NCBI RefSeq assembly: GCF_014644455.1
Contig: NZ_BMKS01000006.1
Coordinates: 287,408-351,407, forward strand
Reading direction: 5' to 3'
Length of the DNA stretch: 64,000 nucleotides
Source of the DNA: Caldovatus sediminis
GTDB taxonomy: Bacteria > Pseudomonadota > Alphaproteobacteria > Acetobacterales > Acetobacteraceae
Part shown: positions 38,855 to 47,390 of the stretch, piece after piece
Layout: each line of letters starts with the position of its first letter
Numbering within the stretch: the first letter of the stretch is position 1
The notes under the pieces: model-generated
Databases searched by the model: none
The model's input: only the letters and a program-made list of their open reading frames with translations
Told to the model about the DNA's origin: nothing
Translations under genes and position numbers: made by a program

Positions 38855-40210
38855 ATGGCAGCGATTCCCGTCCACGTCATCGGCGCCGGCCTCGCCGGCA
38901 GCGAGGCGGCCTGGCAGATCGCCTCCGCCGGCGTGCCGGTGGTGCTGCACGAGATGCGCCCCCTGCGCGCCACCGAGGCCCACCGCACGCCGGACTTCGC
39001 CGAGCTCGTCTGCTCCAACTCCTTCCGCGCCGACGACCCGCTGCTGAGCGCCGTCGGCCTGCTGCACGAGGAGATGCGCCGCGCCGGGTCGCTGATCCTC
39101 GCCGCCGGCGACGCGCACCGCCTGCCGGCGGGCGGCGCGCTCGCGGTGGACCGCGAGGGCTTCTCGGCCGAGGTCACGCGCCGGCTCGAGGCGCACCCCC
39201 TCGTCACCGTGCGGCGCGAGGAGGTGCCGTGCCTGCCGCCGCCCGACCGGGGCCGCGCCATCGTCGCCACCGGGCCGCTCACCGCCCCGGCGCTGGCCGA
39301 GGACATCCGCCGCCTCACGGGCGAGGACTCGCTCGCCTTCTTCGACGCGATCGCGCCGATCGTGCACCGCGACAGCATCGACATGGACATCGCCTGGATG
39401 CAGTCGCGCTACGGCAAGGGCGAGGGCGCCGACTACATCAACTGCCCGCTCGACCGCGCGCAGTACGAGGCCTTCCTCGCCGCCCTCCTCGCCGCCGAGA
39501 AGACCGCGTTCCGCGAGTGGGAGACCGGCACGCCCTATTTCGAGGGCTGCCTGCCGATCGAGGTGATGGCCGAGCGCGGCCCGGACACGCTGCGCTGGGG
39601 GCCGATGAAGCCCGTCGGCCTCCGCGACCCGCGCACCGGGCGGCGGCCCTACGCGGTGGTGCAGCTCCGGCAGGACAACGCGCTCGGCACGCTGTGGAAC
39701 ATGGTCGGCTTCCAGACCAAGCTGAAGCACGCCGAGCAGGTGCGGGTGTTCCGCATGATCCCGGGGCTCGGGCGGGCGGAGTTCGCGCGGCTCGGCGGGC
39801 TGCACCGCAACACCTTCCTCAACAGCCCGCGCCTGCTCGACCCGCTGCTGCGCCTGAAGGCCGCGCCGCACATCCGCTTCGCCGGCCAGGTCACGGGGGT
39901 GGAGGGCTATGTCGAGTCGGCGGCGATCGGACTGCTCGCCGGCCGCTTCGCCGCCGCCGAGGCGAGGGGCGAGGCGCCCGCCCCGCCGCCGCCGGAGACC
40001 GCGCTCGGCGCGCTGCTCGCGCACATCACGGGCGGCGCGCGGGCCGAGACCTTCCAGCCGATGAACGTGAACTTCGGCCTGTTCCCGCCGCTGCCCGGCG
40101 CGCCGCGGGGCCGCGAGCGCAAGCGCGCCTATTGCGAGCGCGCCCTGCGGGCGGTGGACGCCTGGCTCGGGCGGCCGCACGTCCTGCCCGCGCCGCGCGA
40201 GGCGGCGTAG
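38855..40210 (+). CDS. trmFO: methylenetetrahydrofolate-tRNA-(uracil-5-)-methyltransferase TrmFO
   Basis: A 451-residue FAD- and folate-dependent enzyme that makes T54 (m5U54) in tRNA. Motifs are [16 protein letters not shown] (FAD fold), [31 protein letters not shown] with a catalytic Cys, [20 protein letters not shown] with the second active Cys, and [20 protein letters not shown]. Length is normal. The ATG follows AGAGGGGGC; upstream starts would lie in biased sequence. It acts in the cytosol. A strong hairpin lies just after the stop, shared with the convergent decarboxylase. Confidence 0.95.
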   Translation: MAAIPVHVIGAGLAGSEAAWQIASAGVPVVLHEMRPLRATEAHRTPDFAELVCSNSFRADDPLLSAVGLLHEEMRRAGSLILAAGDAHRLPAGGALAVDREGFSAEVTRRLEAHPLVTVRREEVPCLPPPDRGRAIVATGPLTAPALAEDIRRLTGEDSLAFFDAIAPIVHRDSIDMDIAWMQSRYGKGEGADYINCPLDRAQYEAFLAALLAAEKTAFREWETGTPYFEGCLPIEVMAERGPDTLRWGPMKPVGLRDPRTGRRPYAVVQLRQDNALGTLWNMVGFQTKLKHAEQVRVFRMIPGLGRAEFARLGGLHRNTFLNSPRLLDPLLRLKAAPHIRFAGQVTGVEGYVESAAIGLLAGRFAAAEARGEAPAPPPPETALGALLAHITGGARAETFQPMNVNFGLFPPLPGAPRGRERKRAYCERALRAVDAWLGRPHVLPAPREAA

Positions 40211-40224
40211 GGCCGGGACGGGAA

Positions 40225-40252
40225 GGGGGACCGCTCGCGCGAGCGGTCCCCC
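40225..40252. terminator. bidirectional hairpin terminator between trmFO and decarboxylase
   Basis: GGGGGACCGCTCGC and GCGAGCGGTCCCCC are a perfect 28-nt palindrome in the 48-nt gap between convergent genes. It could terminate both. Confidence 0.7.
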
Positions 40253-40258
40253 CTGGCT

Positions 40259-41389
40259 TCAGACGTAGTGCTCCGCCAGCGGCCGGAACCCGTTGAAGCC
40301 CTGGCTCGCGTAGGTCGTCACATACGCCCCGGTGGCCAGCAGCTCCACCTTGTCCCCCGCCGCCAGCCTGAGCGGCAGGCGGACATTCGACTTCTCGTAC
40401 AGCGTGTCCACGCTGTCGCAGCTCGGGCCCGCCACCGTCACCGGGCCCTCCGCCGTGCCGTCGTGCGGGGTGCGGATGGCGTACTTGATCGCCTCGCCCT
40501 CGGTCTCGGCCAGGCCGCCGAAGCGGCCGATGTCGAGATAGACCCAGCGCACCGGGTCGTCCTTGGCCTTGCGGCTGACCAGCACGACCTCGGACTGCAC
40601 CACGCCGGCGTCGCCGACGATGAAGCGGCCCGGCTCGACGATGATCTCCGGCAGGGCGTTGCCGAAGTGCTCGGCCAGCGCGCCCATGATGGCGGTGCCG
40701 AAGTCCTCGATCTCCGGCACCGCCTCGCGGTAGCGCACCGGGAAGCCGCCGCCGAGGTTGACCAGGCGCACCTTCACCCCCGCCTCGCGCAGGTCGGTGA
40801 ACAGCATGGCCACCCTGGCGATCGCCGCCTCGTAGGCCGCGGTCGTCGTCTGCTGCGAGCCGACGTGGAAGCTGAGGCCGACGGGATCGAGGCCCATCTC
40901 CCCCGCGGCGAGCATCAGCTCGCGCGCCATCCCGACCTCGCAGCCGAACTTGCGGCTGAGCGGCCACTCGGCGCCCTCGTTGCCGACCAGGATGCGGCAA
41001 TAGACCTGCGCGCCCGGGGCGGCGCGGGCGAGCTTCGCCAGCTCCTCCTCCGAATCGAAGGCGAAGAGGCGCACGCCGCGCTCGAAGGCGGCGCGGATGT
41101 CGCGCTCCTTCTTCACGGTGTTGCCGTAGGAGACGGCCGCGCCGCGCGCGCCGGCGGCGAGGCAGGCCTCGACCTCCTCGAAGCTCGCCGCGTCGAAGAA
41201 CGAGCCGAGCCGGACCAGCCGCTCCAGGATCGGCGCGGCGGGGTTGGCCTTCACGGCGTAGTAGATGCGGGCGAGCGGCAGCGCCGCCTGCAGCCGGCGG
41301 TAATTCTCCTCCACCCGGTCCACGTCCAGCACCAGGCAGGGCGTGGCGGGCGCGGACTCGCGCAGGAAGCGTGCGATCTTGGGGGTCAT
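40259..41389 (-). CDS. ornithine/lysine-type PLP decarboxylase (alanine-racemase fold)
   Basis: A 376-residue fold-type III decarboxylase, the first step of polyamine synthesis (ornithine to putrescine or lysine to cadaverine). The PLP Lys is in RIYYAVKANPAAPILE. The phosphate-binding and Glu segments are LVNLGGGFPVRYREAVPE and IIVEPGRFIVGDAG. The second-subunit active-site Cys is in VAGPSCDSVDTLYEKSNV. The closely similar ornithine and lysine enzymes cannot be separated by eye. The ATG with AGGGTGGTGCG is preferred to one 12 codons upstream. The gene has a long upstream region with a possible promoter and hairpin. Confidence 0.92.
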   Translation of the reverse strand: MTPKIARFLRESAPATPCLVLDVDRVEENYRRLQAALPLARIYYAVKANPAAPILERLVRLGSFFDAASFEEVEACLAAGARGAAVSYGNTVKKERDIRAAFERGVRLFAFDSEEELAKLARAAPGAQVYCRILVGNEGAEWPLSRKFGCEVGMARELMLAAGEMGLDPVGLSFHVGSQQTTTAAYEAAIARVAMLFTDLREAGVKVRLVNLGGGFPVRYREAVPEIEDFGTAIMGALAEHFGNALPEIIVEPGRFIVGDAGVVQSEVVLVSRKAKDDPVRWVYLDIGRFGGLAETEGEAIKYAIRTPHDGTAEGPVTVAGPSCDSVDTLYEKSNVRLPLRLAAGDKVELLATGAYVTTYASQGFNGFRPLAEHYV

Positions 41390-41482
41390 CGCACCACCCT
41401 CCCCTAAGGCAGCCGGGCCGCCCATCGCGGCGGCGGCCCGTCAGTTGACGAAACGGTCGAACGAACCAGCGACCAAGGAAGT

Positions 41483-41502
41483 CCCGCGGCGCGAACCGCG
41501 GG
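41483..41502 (-). promoter_or_regulatory. hairpin in the decarboxylase 5' leader
   Basis: CCCGCGG-cgcgaa-CCGCGGG forms a 7-bp stem about 95-115 nt before the start codon. Ornithine decarboxylase genes of alphaproteobacteria are known to carry a conserved speF leader RNA. I cannot confirm that this is one. Confidence 0.35.
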
Positions 41503-41615
41503 GGTTGCCAGAACGCTTGACGTCGTTGCGTAAACCTTGCGCCGGGGCGGACCCCGGTCTCACTGCGGGTCCGTGGCCTGGGGCCAGAGGCACGTGCGTA
41601 CTGCGTCTGGCGCGC

Positions 41616-41643
41616 CATATAGGAGGCTCGCCCCCCTGTGCAA
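41616..41643 (-). promoter_or_regulatory. candidate sigma-70 promoter for the decarboxylase
   Basis: On the minus strand TTGCAC, a 16-nt spacer and TATATG. If used, transcription would start near 41608 and give a leader of about 220 nt. Match is moderate, but the region is AT-richer than its surroundings. Confidence 0.4.
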
Positions 41644-41644
41644 A

Positions 41645-41678
41645 GCGAAAAGTGGTCCATGCGCCGGCTTATTTTCGC
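41645..41678. promoter_or_regulatory. inverted repeat next to the decarboxylase promoter
   Basis: GCGAAAA and TTTTCGC are exact inverted copies with a 20-nt spacer, immediately upstream of the candidate -35 element. The spacing would put the two half-sites about 2.5 helical turns apart, so a dimeric regulator is possible. Confidence 0.35.
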
Positions 41679-42002
41679 ATGGATGGGGTGTCGTTCCGGA
41701 AACTCGCCCGGCGATCGGGCCGCTCGGCGGAAAGCCTCGCGGATGGAACGCTGTGGCGGCGGAAGCCCTTTGCCGGCGGAGGAGACGCGCGCGGCCTGCA
41801 GGGCGGTGCCCGCCGCCTTCCCGTGCCGGCGAATCGATGCCGCGCCACGGGAACGGGCCCGGCCGCCAGGCGCGGGCGCGCCACCGGCGTCCGGCGCCGC
41901 GGCGACGATCCGCGCCCCTTCCTGCCGGGGCGCCCCCGTGTCGCAGGGAGGCTGGCACACCATCTCCTCCAGAGATGACACAAGGATGAGCGCCGAGCCG
42001 AC

Positions 42003-42908
42003 ATGACGGATCCCTTCGCCGCCCTCTCCGACCGCGTCGCCGCGCCGGTCGAGGCCGCGGGGCCGCGCCTCGTCGCGGTGCATGGCAGCGACCGGCGCCC
42101 GTCCTCCTCCGGCATCCTCTGGTTCCCGGGACTGGTCGTGACCGCAGCCGGGACGCTGGAGCGCGAGGACGACCTTGCCGTGACCCTCGCCGACGGCCGC
42201 CGCCTGCCGGCGGTCCTGGCCGGGCGCGACGTCGGGACGGACATCGCCCTGCTGCGCGTCCAGGGCGCGGGCGAGGGCTTCGACGCGCCCGGTCCCGGTG
42301 CCGGGCAGGACGGCGTGCGCGTCGGCCAGCTCCTCCTCGCCGTCGGGCGCGCCGAGGAGGGGCCGATCGCGACGCTGGGGACCGCCGCCATGGTCGGCGG
42401 GCCGTGGCACAGCCCGCGGGGGGGCCGGATCGACCGGCGCATCCGCCTCGATCTGGCGCTGGATCGCGCGGCGGAGGGCGGTGCGGTGCTGGACGGCGCC
42501 GGGCGCGTGCTGGGAATGGCGGTCCTCGGCGCGCGGCGCCGCGGCACGCTGGTCATCCCCTCCGCGACCATCGCGCGCGCCGTTGCGGCGTTCGAGGCCC
42601 GCGGGCGCCTCTCGCGCGGTTATCTCGGCCTTGCGATGCAGCCGTTGCGGATGGGGCGGGGCCTCGACGCGGCGCACGGACTGATCGTCGTCGGCCTCGA
42701 CCCCGGCGGGCCGGCGGAGCGGGCGGGCGTGCGGCTCGGCGACGTGATCGTGGCCTGGGACGGCGTGCCGCTCGCCGGCGGCGGGGTGCGGGAAGTGCTG
42801 GAGCGGCTCGACCCCGACAGCGTCGGGCGGCGCGTCGCGCTCGGTCTGCTGCGCGGCGGCGATCCGACGCGGGTCGCGATGACGATCGGGGAGCGGCCCT
42901 CGGCATGA
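42003..42908 (+). CDS. inactive trypsin-like (S1C/DegP-type) protein with PDZ domain
   Basis: A 301-residue protein with the HtrA layout: a two-barrel protease fold (about 15-185) and a C-terminal PDZ domain (SRGYLGLAMQPLRM; LDPGGPAERAGVRLGDVIVA). The catalytic triad is broken. The His position of the usual VVTNAHVV is Gly50 (LVVTAAGTLE), Asp80 is kept (GTDIALLRV), and the Ser of GNSGG is Glu158 (RAAEGGAVLD). The surrounding fold is well preserved, so it is a pseudoprotease, not a decayed gene. No signal peptide is seen, so it may be cytosolic. It overlaps a LuxR-type regulator gene (ATGA), suggesting a sensor/regulator pair. Confidence 0.85.
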   Translation: MTDPFAALSDRVAAPVEAAGPRLVAVHGSDRRPSSSGILWFPGLVVTAAGTLEREDDLAVTLADGRRLPAVLAGRDVGTDIALLRVQGAGEGFDAPGPGAGQDGVRVGQLLLAVGRAEEGPIATLGTAAMVGGPWHSPRGGRIDRRIRLDLALDRAAEGGAVLDGAGRVLGMAVLGARRRGTLVIPSATIARAVAAFEARGRLSRGYLGLAMQPLRMGRGLDAAHGLIVVGLDPGGPAERAGVRLGDVIVAWDGVPLAGGGVREVLERLDPDSVGRRVALGLLRGGDPTRVAMTIGERPSA

Positions 42909-43582
42909 ACCTTGCCGTGGCGGCGATGCGACACCGTGCGATGCGGCCCGGCGATGCGGAGCGCGGACCGGGCCCGGTGCGGACGGCCGACCGATGCGAC
43001 GGCGCCGTCCGCCCTGTCGCGGTCGCGCTGCGCATCGCCGATCCGGCGCTGCGCGCGCGCCTGGCGGGGATCGTGGACGCGGCGCCGGGCCTCGCGCCGG
43101 CGCCGGAGGGTGCCGCCGCCGCCGCGCTGGTCACCGATCGCGTCCTGCCGCGCGAAGGCGGCGGCGCGGCCGGACCGCCGATGCTGGTGCTCGCCAAGGA
43201 CGCCGCGGCGCGGGCGCGCGCGCTGCACGCCGGGGTAGGGGGCGTCCTGCCGCCGGATGCGGGCGAGGCGCAGCTCGTCGCGGCGATCGTCGCCGTCGCG
43301 CACGGGCTGGTCGTGCGCCCGGCGTCGCCGCGGCCGGTGCCGCCGCGCCCCGAGCCCGCCGCGGCCGGTGCCGCGGAGCCCGTCCCCGCGCTGACCCCGC
43401 GCGAGCGCGAGGTGCTGGCGCTGCTCGCCGCCGGCGCGGCGAACAAGGTGATCGCGCGCCGGCTCGGCCTCTCGTTCCACACCGCGAAGGCGCACGTCGC
43501 GTCCGTGCTGGCGAAGCTCGGCGCGTCGAGCCGCGCCGATGCGGTGGCGCGCGGCATCCGGGCGGGGCTGGTGCTGCTCTGA
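42905..43582 (+). CDS. LuxR/NarL-type regulator with atypical receiver
   Basis: A 225-residue transcription factor. The C-terminal 65 residues are a clear GerE/LuxR helix-turn-helix (LTPREREVLALLAAGAANKV, IARRLGLSFHTAKAHVASVL). The N-terminal half has the strand pattern of a receiver domain. The possible phosphoacceptor lies in AALVTDRVLPR, but the paired acidic residues at the start and the conserved Lys near GVLPPDA (normally LLKDA) are missing. Phosphorylation is therefore doubtful. An Ala/Pro linker joins the halves. It starts inside the stop codon of the pseudoprotease gene, which may control its activity. Confidence 0.87.
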   Translation: MNLAVAAMRHRAMRPGDAERGPGPVRTADRCDGAVRPVAVALRIADPALRARLAGIVDAAPGLAPAPEGAAAAALVTDRVLPREGGGAAGPPMLVLAKDAAARARALHAGVGGVLPPDAGEAQLVAAIVAVAHGLVVRPASPRPVPPRPEPAAAGAAEPVPALTPREREVLALLAAGAANKVIARRLGLSFHTAKAHVASVLAKLGASSRADAVARGIRAGLVLL

Positions 43583-43818
43583 CCGGCGGCGCGGCATCGG
43601 CCGCGATCCGGTCGCCGCGCTGCCGCGGCCGCTTCGGGCGCCTCTCCGGTCGGCGCGTCGCCGGACCATCGGCGCCTCGGGAAGGGGGCCGGCTCGCGCC
43701 ACGCCGTCATGCGCCGGCCCGCCGCGCAAGGGAGCGATCCGGCGCGGGGCGGGTCGGCGCCGTGCCGCCGGTCGGCACGGCGGCACCCGGGCGAGATCCG
43801 GCCGCCGCCGGACCTGTC

Positions 43819-44616
43819 CTACCGGATCAGCCCCTCGGTCAGCGGGCTCGACGGATCGGCGACATACTTCTTCGGCATCCGCCCGGCGAGGTAGGCCAGC
43901 CGCCCCGCCTCGACCGCCGCCTTCATCGCCCGCGCCATGCGCACCGGATCCCGGGCGTGCGCGATGGCGCTGTTCATCAGCACCGCGTCGCAGCCGAGCT
44001 CCATCGCCACCGTGGCGTCGCTCGCCGTGCCGACGCCGGCGTCCACCAGCACCGGCACCCTGGACTGCTCGACGATGGCGCGGATCATCACCGGGTTCTG
44101 GATGCCGAGGCCGCTGCCGATCGGCGCGCCGAGCGGCATGATGGCGACGCAGCCCATCTCCTCCAGCCGCCTGGCGGCGATCGGGTCGTCGTTGCAGTAG
44201 ACCATCACCTCGAAGCCGTCCTTGAGCAGCGCCTCGGCGGCCTCGAAGGTGGCGGGCATGTCGGGGTAGAGGAAGGGCGGCGGCCCGAGGACCTCGAGCT
44301 TCACCAGGTTCCACCCGCCCGCCTCGCGCGCCAGGCGCAGGGTGCGCACCGCCTCCTGCGCGGTGTGGCAGCCCGCGGTGTTGGGCAGGTAGGTGTAGCG
44401 CTTCGGGTCCACGTAGTCCTGCAGCATCGGCGCCTTCGGGTCGGAGAGGTTGACCCGCCGCACCGCGACGGTGACGATCTCCGCCCCGCTCGCCTCGATG
44501 GCGCGGCCGGTCTCCTCCAGGTCCTTGTAGCGGCCCGTGCCGACGATCAGGCGCGAGCGGAAGCGGCGGCCGGCGACCTCCCAGGTGTCGTCGGCGTCCG
44601 TGTGCATGCCGTCCAT
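43819..44616 (-). CDS. thiG: thiazole synthase
   Basis: A 265-residue TIM barrel that makes the thiazole phosphate of thiamine from deoxyxylulose phosphate, ThiS-thiocarboxylate and dehydroglycine. Evidence: [34 protein letters not shown], the Schiff-base Lys in [17 protein letters not shown], and [21 protein letters not shown] second ATG (residue 4) is possible. It follows thiS after 10 nt. The genes for dehydroglycine (thiO or thiH), thiC and thiE are not in the window. Confidence 0.95.
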   Translation of the reverse strand: MDGMHTDADDTWEVAGRRFRSRLIVGTGRYKDLEETGRAIEASGAEIVTVAVRRVNLSDPKAPMLQDYVDPKRYTYLPNTAGCHTAQEAVRTLRLAREAGGWNLVKLEVLGPPPFLYPDMPATFEAAEALLKDGFEVMVYCNDDPIAARRLEEMGCVAIMPLGAPIGSGLGIQNPVMIRAIVEQSRVPVLVDAGVGTASDATVAMELGCDAVLMNSAIAHARDPVRMARAMKAAVEAGRLAYLAGRMPKKYVADPSSPLTEGLIR

Positions 44617-44626
44617 GGCTCGCCCT

Positions 44627-44839
44627 TCAGCCTCCGCCGATGAAGTGGACGATCTCCAGCCGGTCGCCCGCGGCGAGCGCCGTCGTGGCGTAGGTGGAGC
44701 GCGGCACGATCTCGAGGTTGCGCTCGACCGCCACCTTGCGGGGGTCGAGCCCGATGCGCGCGAGGAGGTCCGCCACCGTCGCCGGGGCCGGGACCTCGCG
44801 CCTCTCGCCGTTCACCTCGATCGCGATCGTTGCCGCCAT
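44627..44839 (-). CDS. thiS: sulfur carrier protein ThiS
   Basis: A 70-residue ubiquitin-like sulfur carrier. It opens [20 protein letters not shown], carries the [19 protein letters not shown] segment, and ends IVHFIGGG, the Gly-Gly terminus that is adenylated and thiocarboxylated. The chosen ATG gives the normal ThiS length; a start 20 codons earlier adds an unusual Gly/Ala stretch. It supplies sulfur to the adjacent ThiG. I looked upstream for a thiamine-pyrophosphate riboswitch and found none of its conserved CUGAGA-type segments. Confidence 0.92.
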   Translation of the reverse strand: MAATIAIEVNGERREVPAPATVADLLARIGLDPRKVAVERNLEIVPRSTYATTALAAGDRLEIVHFIGGG

Positions 44840-45027
44840 GGCCGAGAATGTGGCGAAGCCGGGCCCGGCCGGCAAGCCGCCGGCGCTCGACCCGGCCATG
44901 CGTGCCGGGGCTGCGGGGCCGGTCGGCCGGGGCGATCGGTGCGCCGGCGAATCGGCGTCGCGCTTGCGGCGGCGGACCGCGCCATGCTAGCCGCCCACGG
45001 CTTCGTGAAGCGAATCGGGAGACGGCA

Positions 45028-45513
45028 GTGGCTCCGCCCCTCATCGCCGTCCTGAACGGCCCCAACCTCAACCTCCTCGGCACGCGGGAGCCGGAGAAGT
45101 ACGGCACCGCCACGCTCGACGACGTCGAGGCGCTCTGCGCCGAGGCGGCGGAGGAGCTGGGCCTCGCCATCGACTTCCGCCAGACCAACAGCGAGGGCGA
45201 GCTGATCACCTGGGTGCAGGAGTGCCGCGGCCGGGCCGAGGGCATCGTCATCAACCCGGCCGGCTACTCCCACACCTCGGTCGCGCTGATGGACGCCCTG
45301 CTCGCGGTCGGCCTGCCGGTGATCGAGGTGCACATCACCAACATCCACCGGCGGGAGGAATTCCGCCACCACTCCTACGTCTCCCGGGCCGCGACGGGGG
45401 TCATCGCCGGGCTCGGCATCGGCGGCTACGCGCTCGCGCTCAGGGCCATGGCCGGGATGCTGGAGGCTCTGGCCGCCGCCGAGGACGACAGCACGCAGGA
45501 CGAGGACGCATGA
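45028..45513 (+). CDS. aroQ: type II 3-dehydroquinate dehydratase
   Basis: A 161-residue enzyme of the shikimate pathway (3-dehydroquinate to 3-dehydroshikimate). The motifs are [19 protein letters not shown] (flexible lid with Arg and Tyr), [29 protein letters not shown] (catalytic His) and [21 protein letters not shown] is the start; an in-frame extension upstream lies in the thiS promoter region. It overlaps accB by ATGA. The aroQ-accB-accC order is common in alphaproteobacteria. Confidence 0.95.
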   Translation: MAPPLIAVLNGPNLNLLGTREPEKYGTATLDDVEALCAEAAEELGLAIDFRQTNSEGELITWVQECRGRAEGIVINPAGYSHTSVALMDALLAVGLPVIEVHITNIHRREEFRHHSYVSRAATGVIAGLGIGGYALALRAMAGMLEALAAAEDDSTQDEDA

Positions 45514-45980
45514 CCGAGGGCATCCGGTTCGATCCCGCCCAGATCCGCGAACTGGCGCGGATCCTGCGCGACACCGACCTTTCGGAGATCGAGCTGGTGG
45601 AGAAGGACAGCCGCATCCGGGTGGTGCGCCAGGTGACGGTGGCGCCGGCCGCGACCGCGACCGTGTCGGTCCCTCCCGCGCCGCCGGCCGCCGCCCCGGC
45701 CGCGCCGGCGACCGCGGCGGCGGAGCCGGCCGAGGCGGCGCCGCCGCCGGGCGCGGTCACCAGCCCGATGGTCGGCATCGCCTACCTCGCGCCCGAGCCC
45801 GGCGCCGCGCCCTTCGTGCAGGTCGGCGCCCGGGTCGAGCAGGGCCAGACGCTGCTGCTGATCGAGGCGATGAAGACCTTCAACCAGATCAAGGCGCCGA
45901 AGGCCGGCACCGTCACCCGCATCCTGGTCGAGAACGGCGCGCCGGTCGAATACGGCGAGCCGCTGATGGTCATCGAGTAG
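45510..45980 (+). CDS. accB: acetyl-CoA carboxylase biotin carboxyl carrier protein
   Basis: A 156-residue biotin carrier subunit. The N-terminal helical region ([20 protein letters not shown]) is joined by an Ala/Pro linker (about 50-85) to the biotinyl domain. The biotinylated Lys lies in [19 protein letters not shown] (EAMK). The thumb segment of type I BCCP is present in part ([19 protein letters not shown]). The ATG overlaps the aroQ stop. It carries CO2 between the biotin carboxylase encoded next and the carboxyltransferase (not in view). Confidence 0.95.
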   Translation: MTEGIRFDPAQIRELARILRDTDLSEIELVEKDSRIRVVRQVTVAPAATATVSVPPAPPAAAPAAPATAAAEPAEAAPPPGAVTSPMVGIAYLAPEPGAAPFVQVGARVEQGQTLLLIEAMKTFNQIKAPKAGTVTRILVENGAPVEYGEPLMVIE

Positions 45981-46004
45981 CGGTCCGGCACGGCGGCGGC
46001 GACG

Positions 46005-47384
46005 ATGTTCGGCAAGGTCCTGATCGCCAACCGCGGCGAGATCGCGTTGCGCATCCACCGCGCCTGCCAGGAGATGGGCATCCGCACGGTCGCGGTGCAC
46101 TCCACGGCCGACGCGACGGCGATGCATGTGCGCCTCGCCGACGAGAGCGTGTGCATCGGCCCGCCGGCGCCGCGCGACTCCTACCTCAACGTCGCGGCGA
46201 TCCTCTCGGCCGCCACCATCACGGGCGCGGACGCGATCCACCCGGGCTACGGCTTCCTCGCCGAGAACGCCCGCTTCGCGGAGATGGTGGAGGCGCACGG
46301 CTTCGCCTTCATCGGCCCCGCGCCCGAGCACATCCGCATGATGGGCGACAAGATCGCCGCCAAGGCGGCGATGCGCCGGCTCGGCGTGCCGCTGGTGCCG
46401 GGCAGCGAGGGCGCGGTCGCGACGCTGGACGAGGCGCGCGCGGTCGCGGCGGAGGTCGGCTATCCCGTGCTGATCAAGGCCGCCGCCGGCGGCGGCGGTC
46501 GCGGGATGAAGGTCGCGCGCAGCGACGCGGAGCTCGAGGAGGCGTTCCGCGTCGCCCGCGCCGAGGCCAAGGCGGCCTTCGGCGACGATGCCGTGTACAT
46601 CGAGAAGTTCCTCGACCGCCCGCGCCACATCGAGATGCAGGTGCTGGCCGACGCCCACGGCAACGTCGTGCACTTCGGCGAGCGCGACTGCTCGCTGCAG
46701 CGCCGCCACCAGAAGCTGGTCGAGGAGGCCGGCTCGCCGGTCCTGACCGCGGCGGCGCGCGACGCGCTCGGGGCGCAGGTCACGAGGGCGCTCGCCGAGC
46801 TCGGCTACCGCAACGCCGGCACGCTCGAATTCCTCTGGCAGGACGGCCACTTCGCCTTCATCGAGATGAACACCCGCCTGCAGGTCGAGCATCCGGTGAC
46901 GGAGATGGTCTGCGGCGTGGACCTGGTGCGCGAGCAGATCCGCATCGCCGCCGGCGACCGGCTCGGCTACGGCCAGTCCGACATCCGCTTCCAGGGCCAC
47001 GCCATCGAGTGCCGCATCACCGCGGAGGATCCGGAGAGCTTCGCGCCCTCGCCGGGGCGCGTGAGCATGTACCACGCCCCGGGCGGGCCCGGCGTGCGCG
47101 TGGACAGCGCGCTCTACGCCGGCTACGCGGTGCCGCCCTACTACGACAACCTGGTCGCCAAGCTCGTCGTCCACGCCGGCACGCGGGCGGAGGCGATCGC
47201 GCGGCTGCGCCGGGCGCTGGCCGAGATGGTCGTGGACGGCGTGCGGACCACGCTGCCGCTGCACCAGCGCATCGTGGAGGACGCCGAGTTCCAGGCCGGC
47301 GACTACACGATCCACTGGCTGGAGCGCTTCGTCGCGCGCGGGCGCGAGGCGCGCGGCCGCGAGGCGCGCGCCCGGGCCGCGTAG
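46005..47384 (+). CDS. accC: acetyl-CoA carboxylase biotin carboxylase subunit
   Basis: A 459-residue ATP-grasp enzyme that carboxylates BCCP-biotin. Motifs are [35 protein letters not shown], the Gly-rich ATP loop [36 protein letters not shown], and catalytic [20 protein letters not shown]. The C-terminal 12 residues are an unusual Arg/Ala/Gly/Glu run ([14 protein letters not shown]). The start codon lies 24 nt after accB. It is convergent with a dioxygenase gene, only 6 nt away. Confidence 0.95.
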   Translation: MFGKVLIANRGEIALRIHRACQEMGIRTVAVHSTADATAMHVRLADESVCIGPPAPRDSYLNVAAILSAATITGADAIHPGYGFLAENARFAEMVEAHGFAFIGPAPEHIRMMGDKIAAKAAMRRLGVPLVPGSEGAVATLDEARAVAAEVGYPVLIKAAAGGGGRGMKVARSDAELEEAFRVARAEAKAAFGDDAVYIEKFLDRPRHIEMQVLADAHGNVVHFGERDCSLQRRHQKLVEEAGSPVLTAAARDALGAQVTRALAELGYRNAGTLEFLWQDGHFAFIEMNTRLQVEHPVTEMVCGVDLVREQIRIAAGDRLGYGQSDIRFQGHAIECRITAEDPESFAPSPGRVSMYHAPGGPGVRVDSALYAGYAVPPYYDNLVAKLVVHAGTRAEAIARLRRALAEMVVDGVRTTLPLHQRIVEDAEFQAGDYTIHWLERFVARGREARGREARARAA

Positions 47385-47390
47385 CCCGCC

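Larger units (their letters stand above)
41390..42002. other. divergent intergenic region with putative decarboxylase leader
   Basis: These 613 bases lie between the decarboxylase (minus) and the trypsin-like gene (plus). The 41400-41680 half is less GC-rich and carries a possible minus-strand promoter, an inverted repeat and a leader hairpin, listed separately. In the 41700-42002 half I see no gene. A frame ending with an ATGA overlap at the next gene encodes only Arg/Ala/Pro-rich sequence. Confidence 0.5.

Noticed and set aside
41638..42006. A 122-codon plus-strand frame whose stop overlaps the pseudoprotease start (ATGA)
   Set aside because: The overlap looked like coupling, but the product is Arg/Ala/Pro-rich, has no family pattern and would start within the decarboxylase promoter region.
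44840..45027. Thiamine-pyrophosphate riboswitch before thiS
   Set aside because: I looked for the conserved CUGAGA and ACCUGAU-like segments on the minus strand and found neither.
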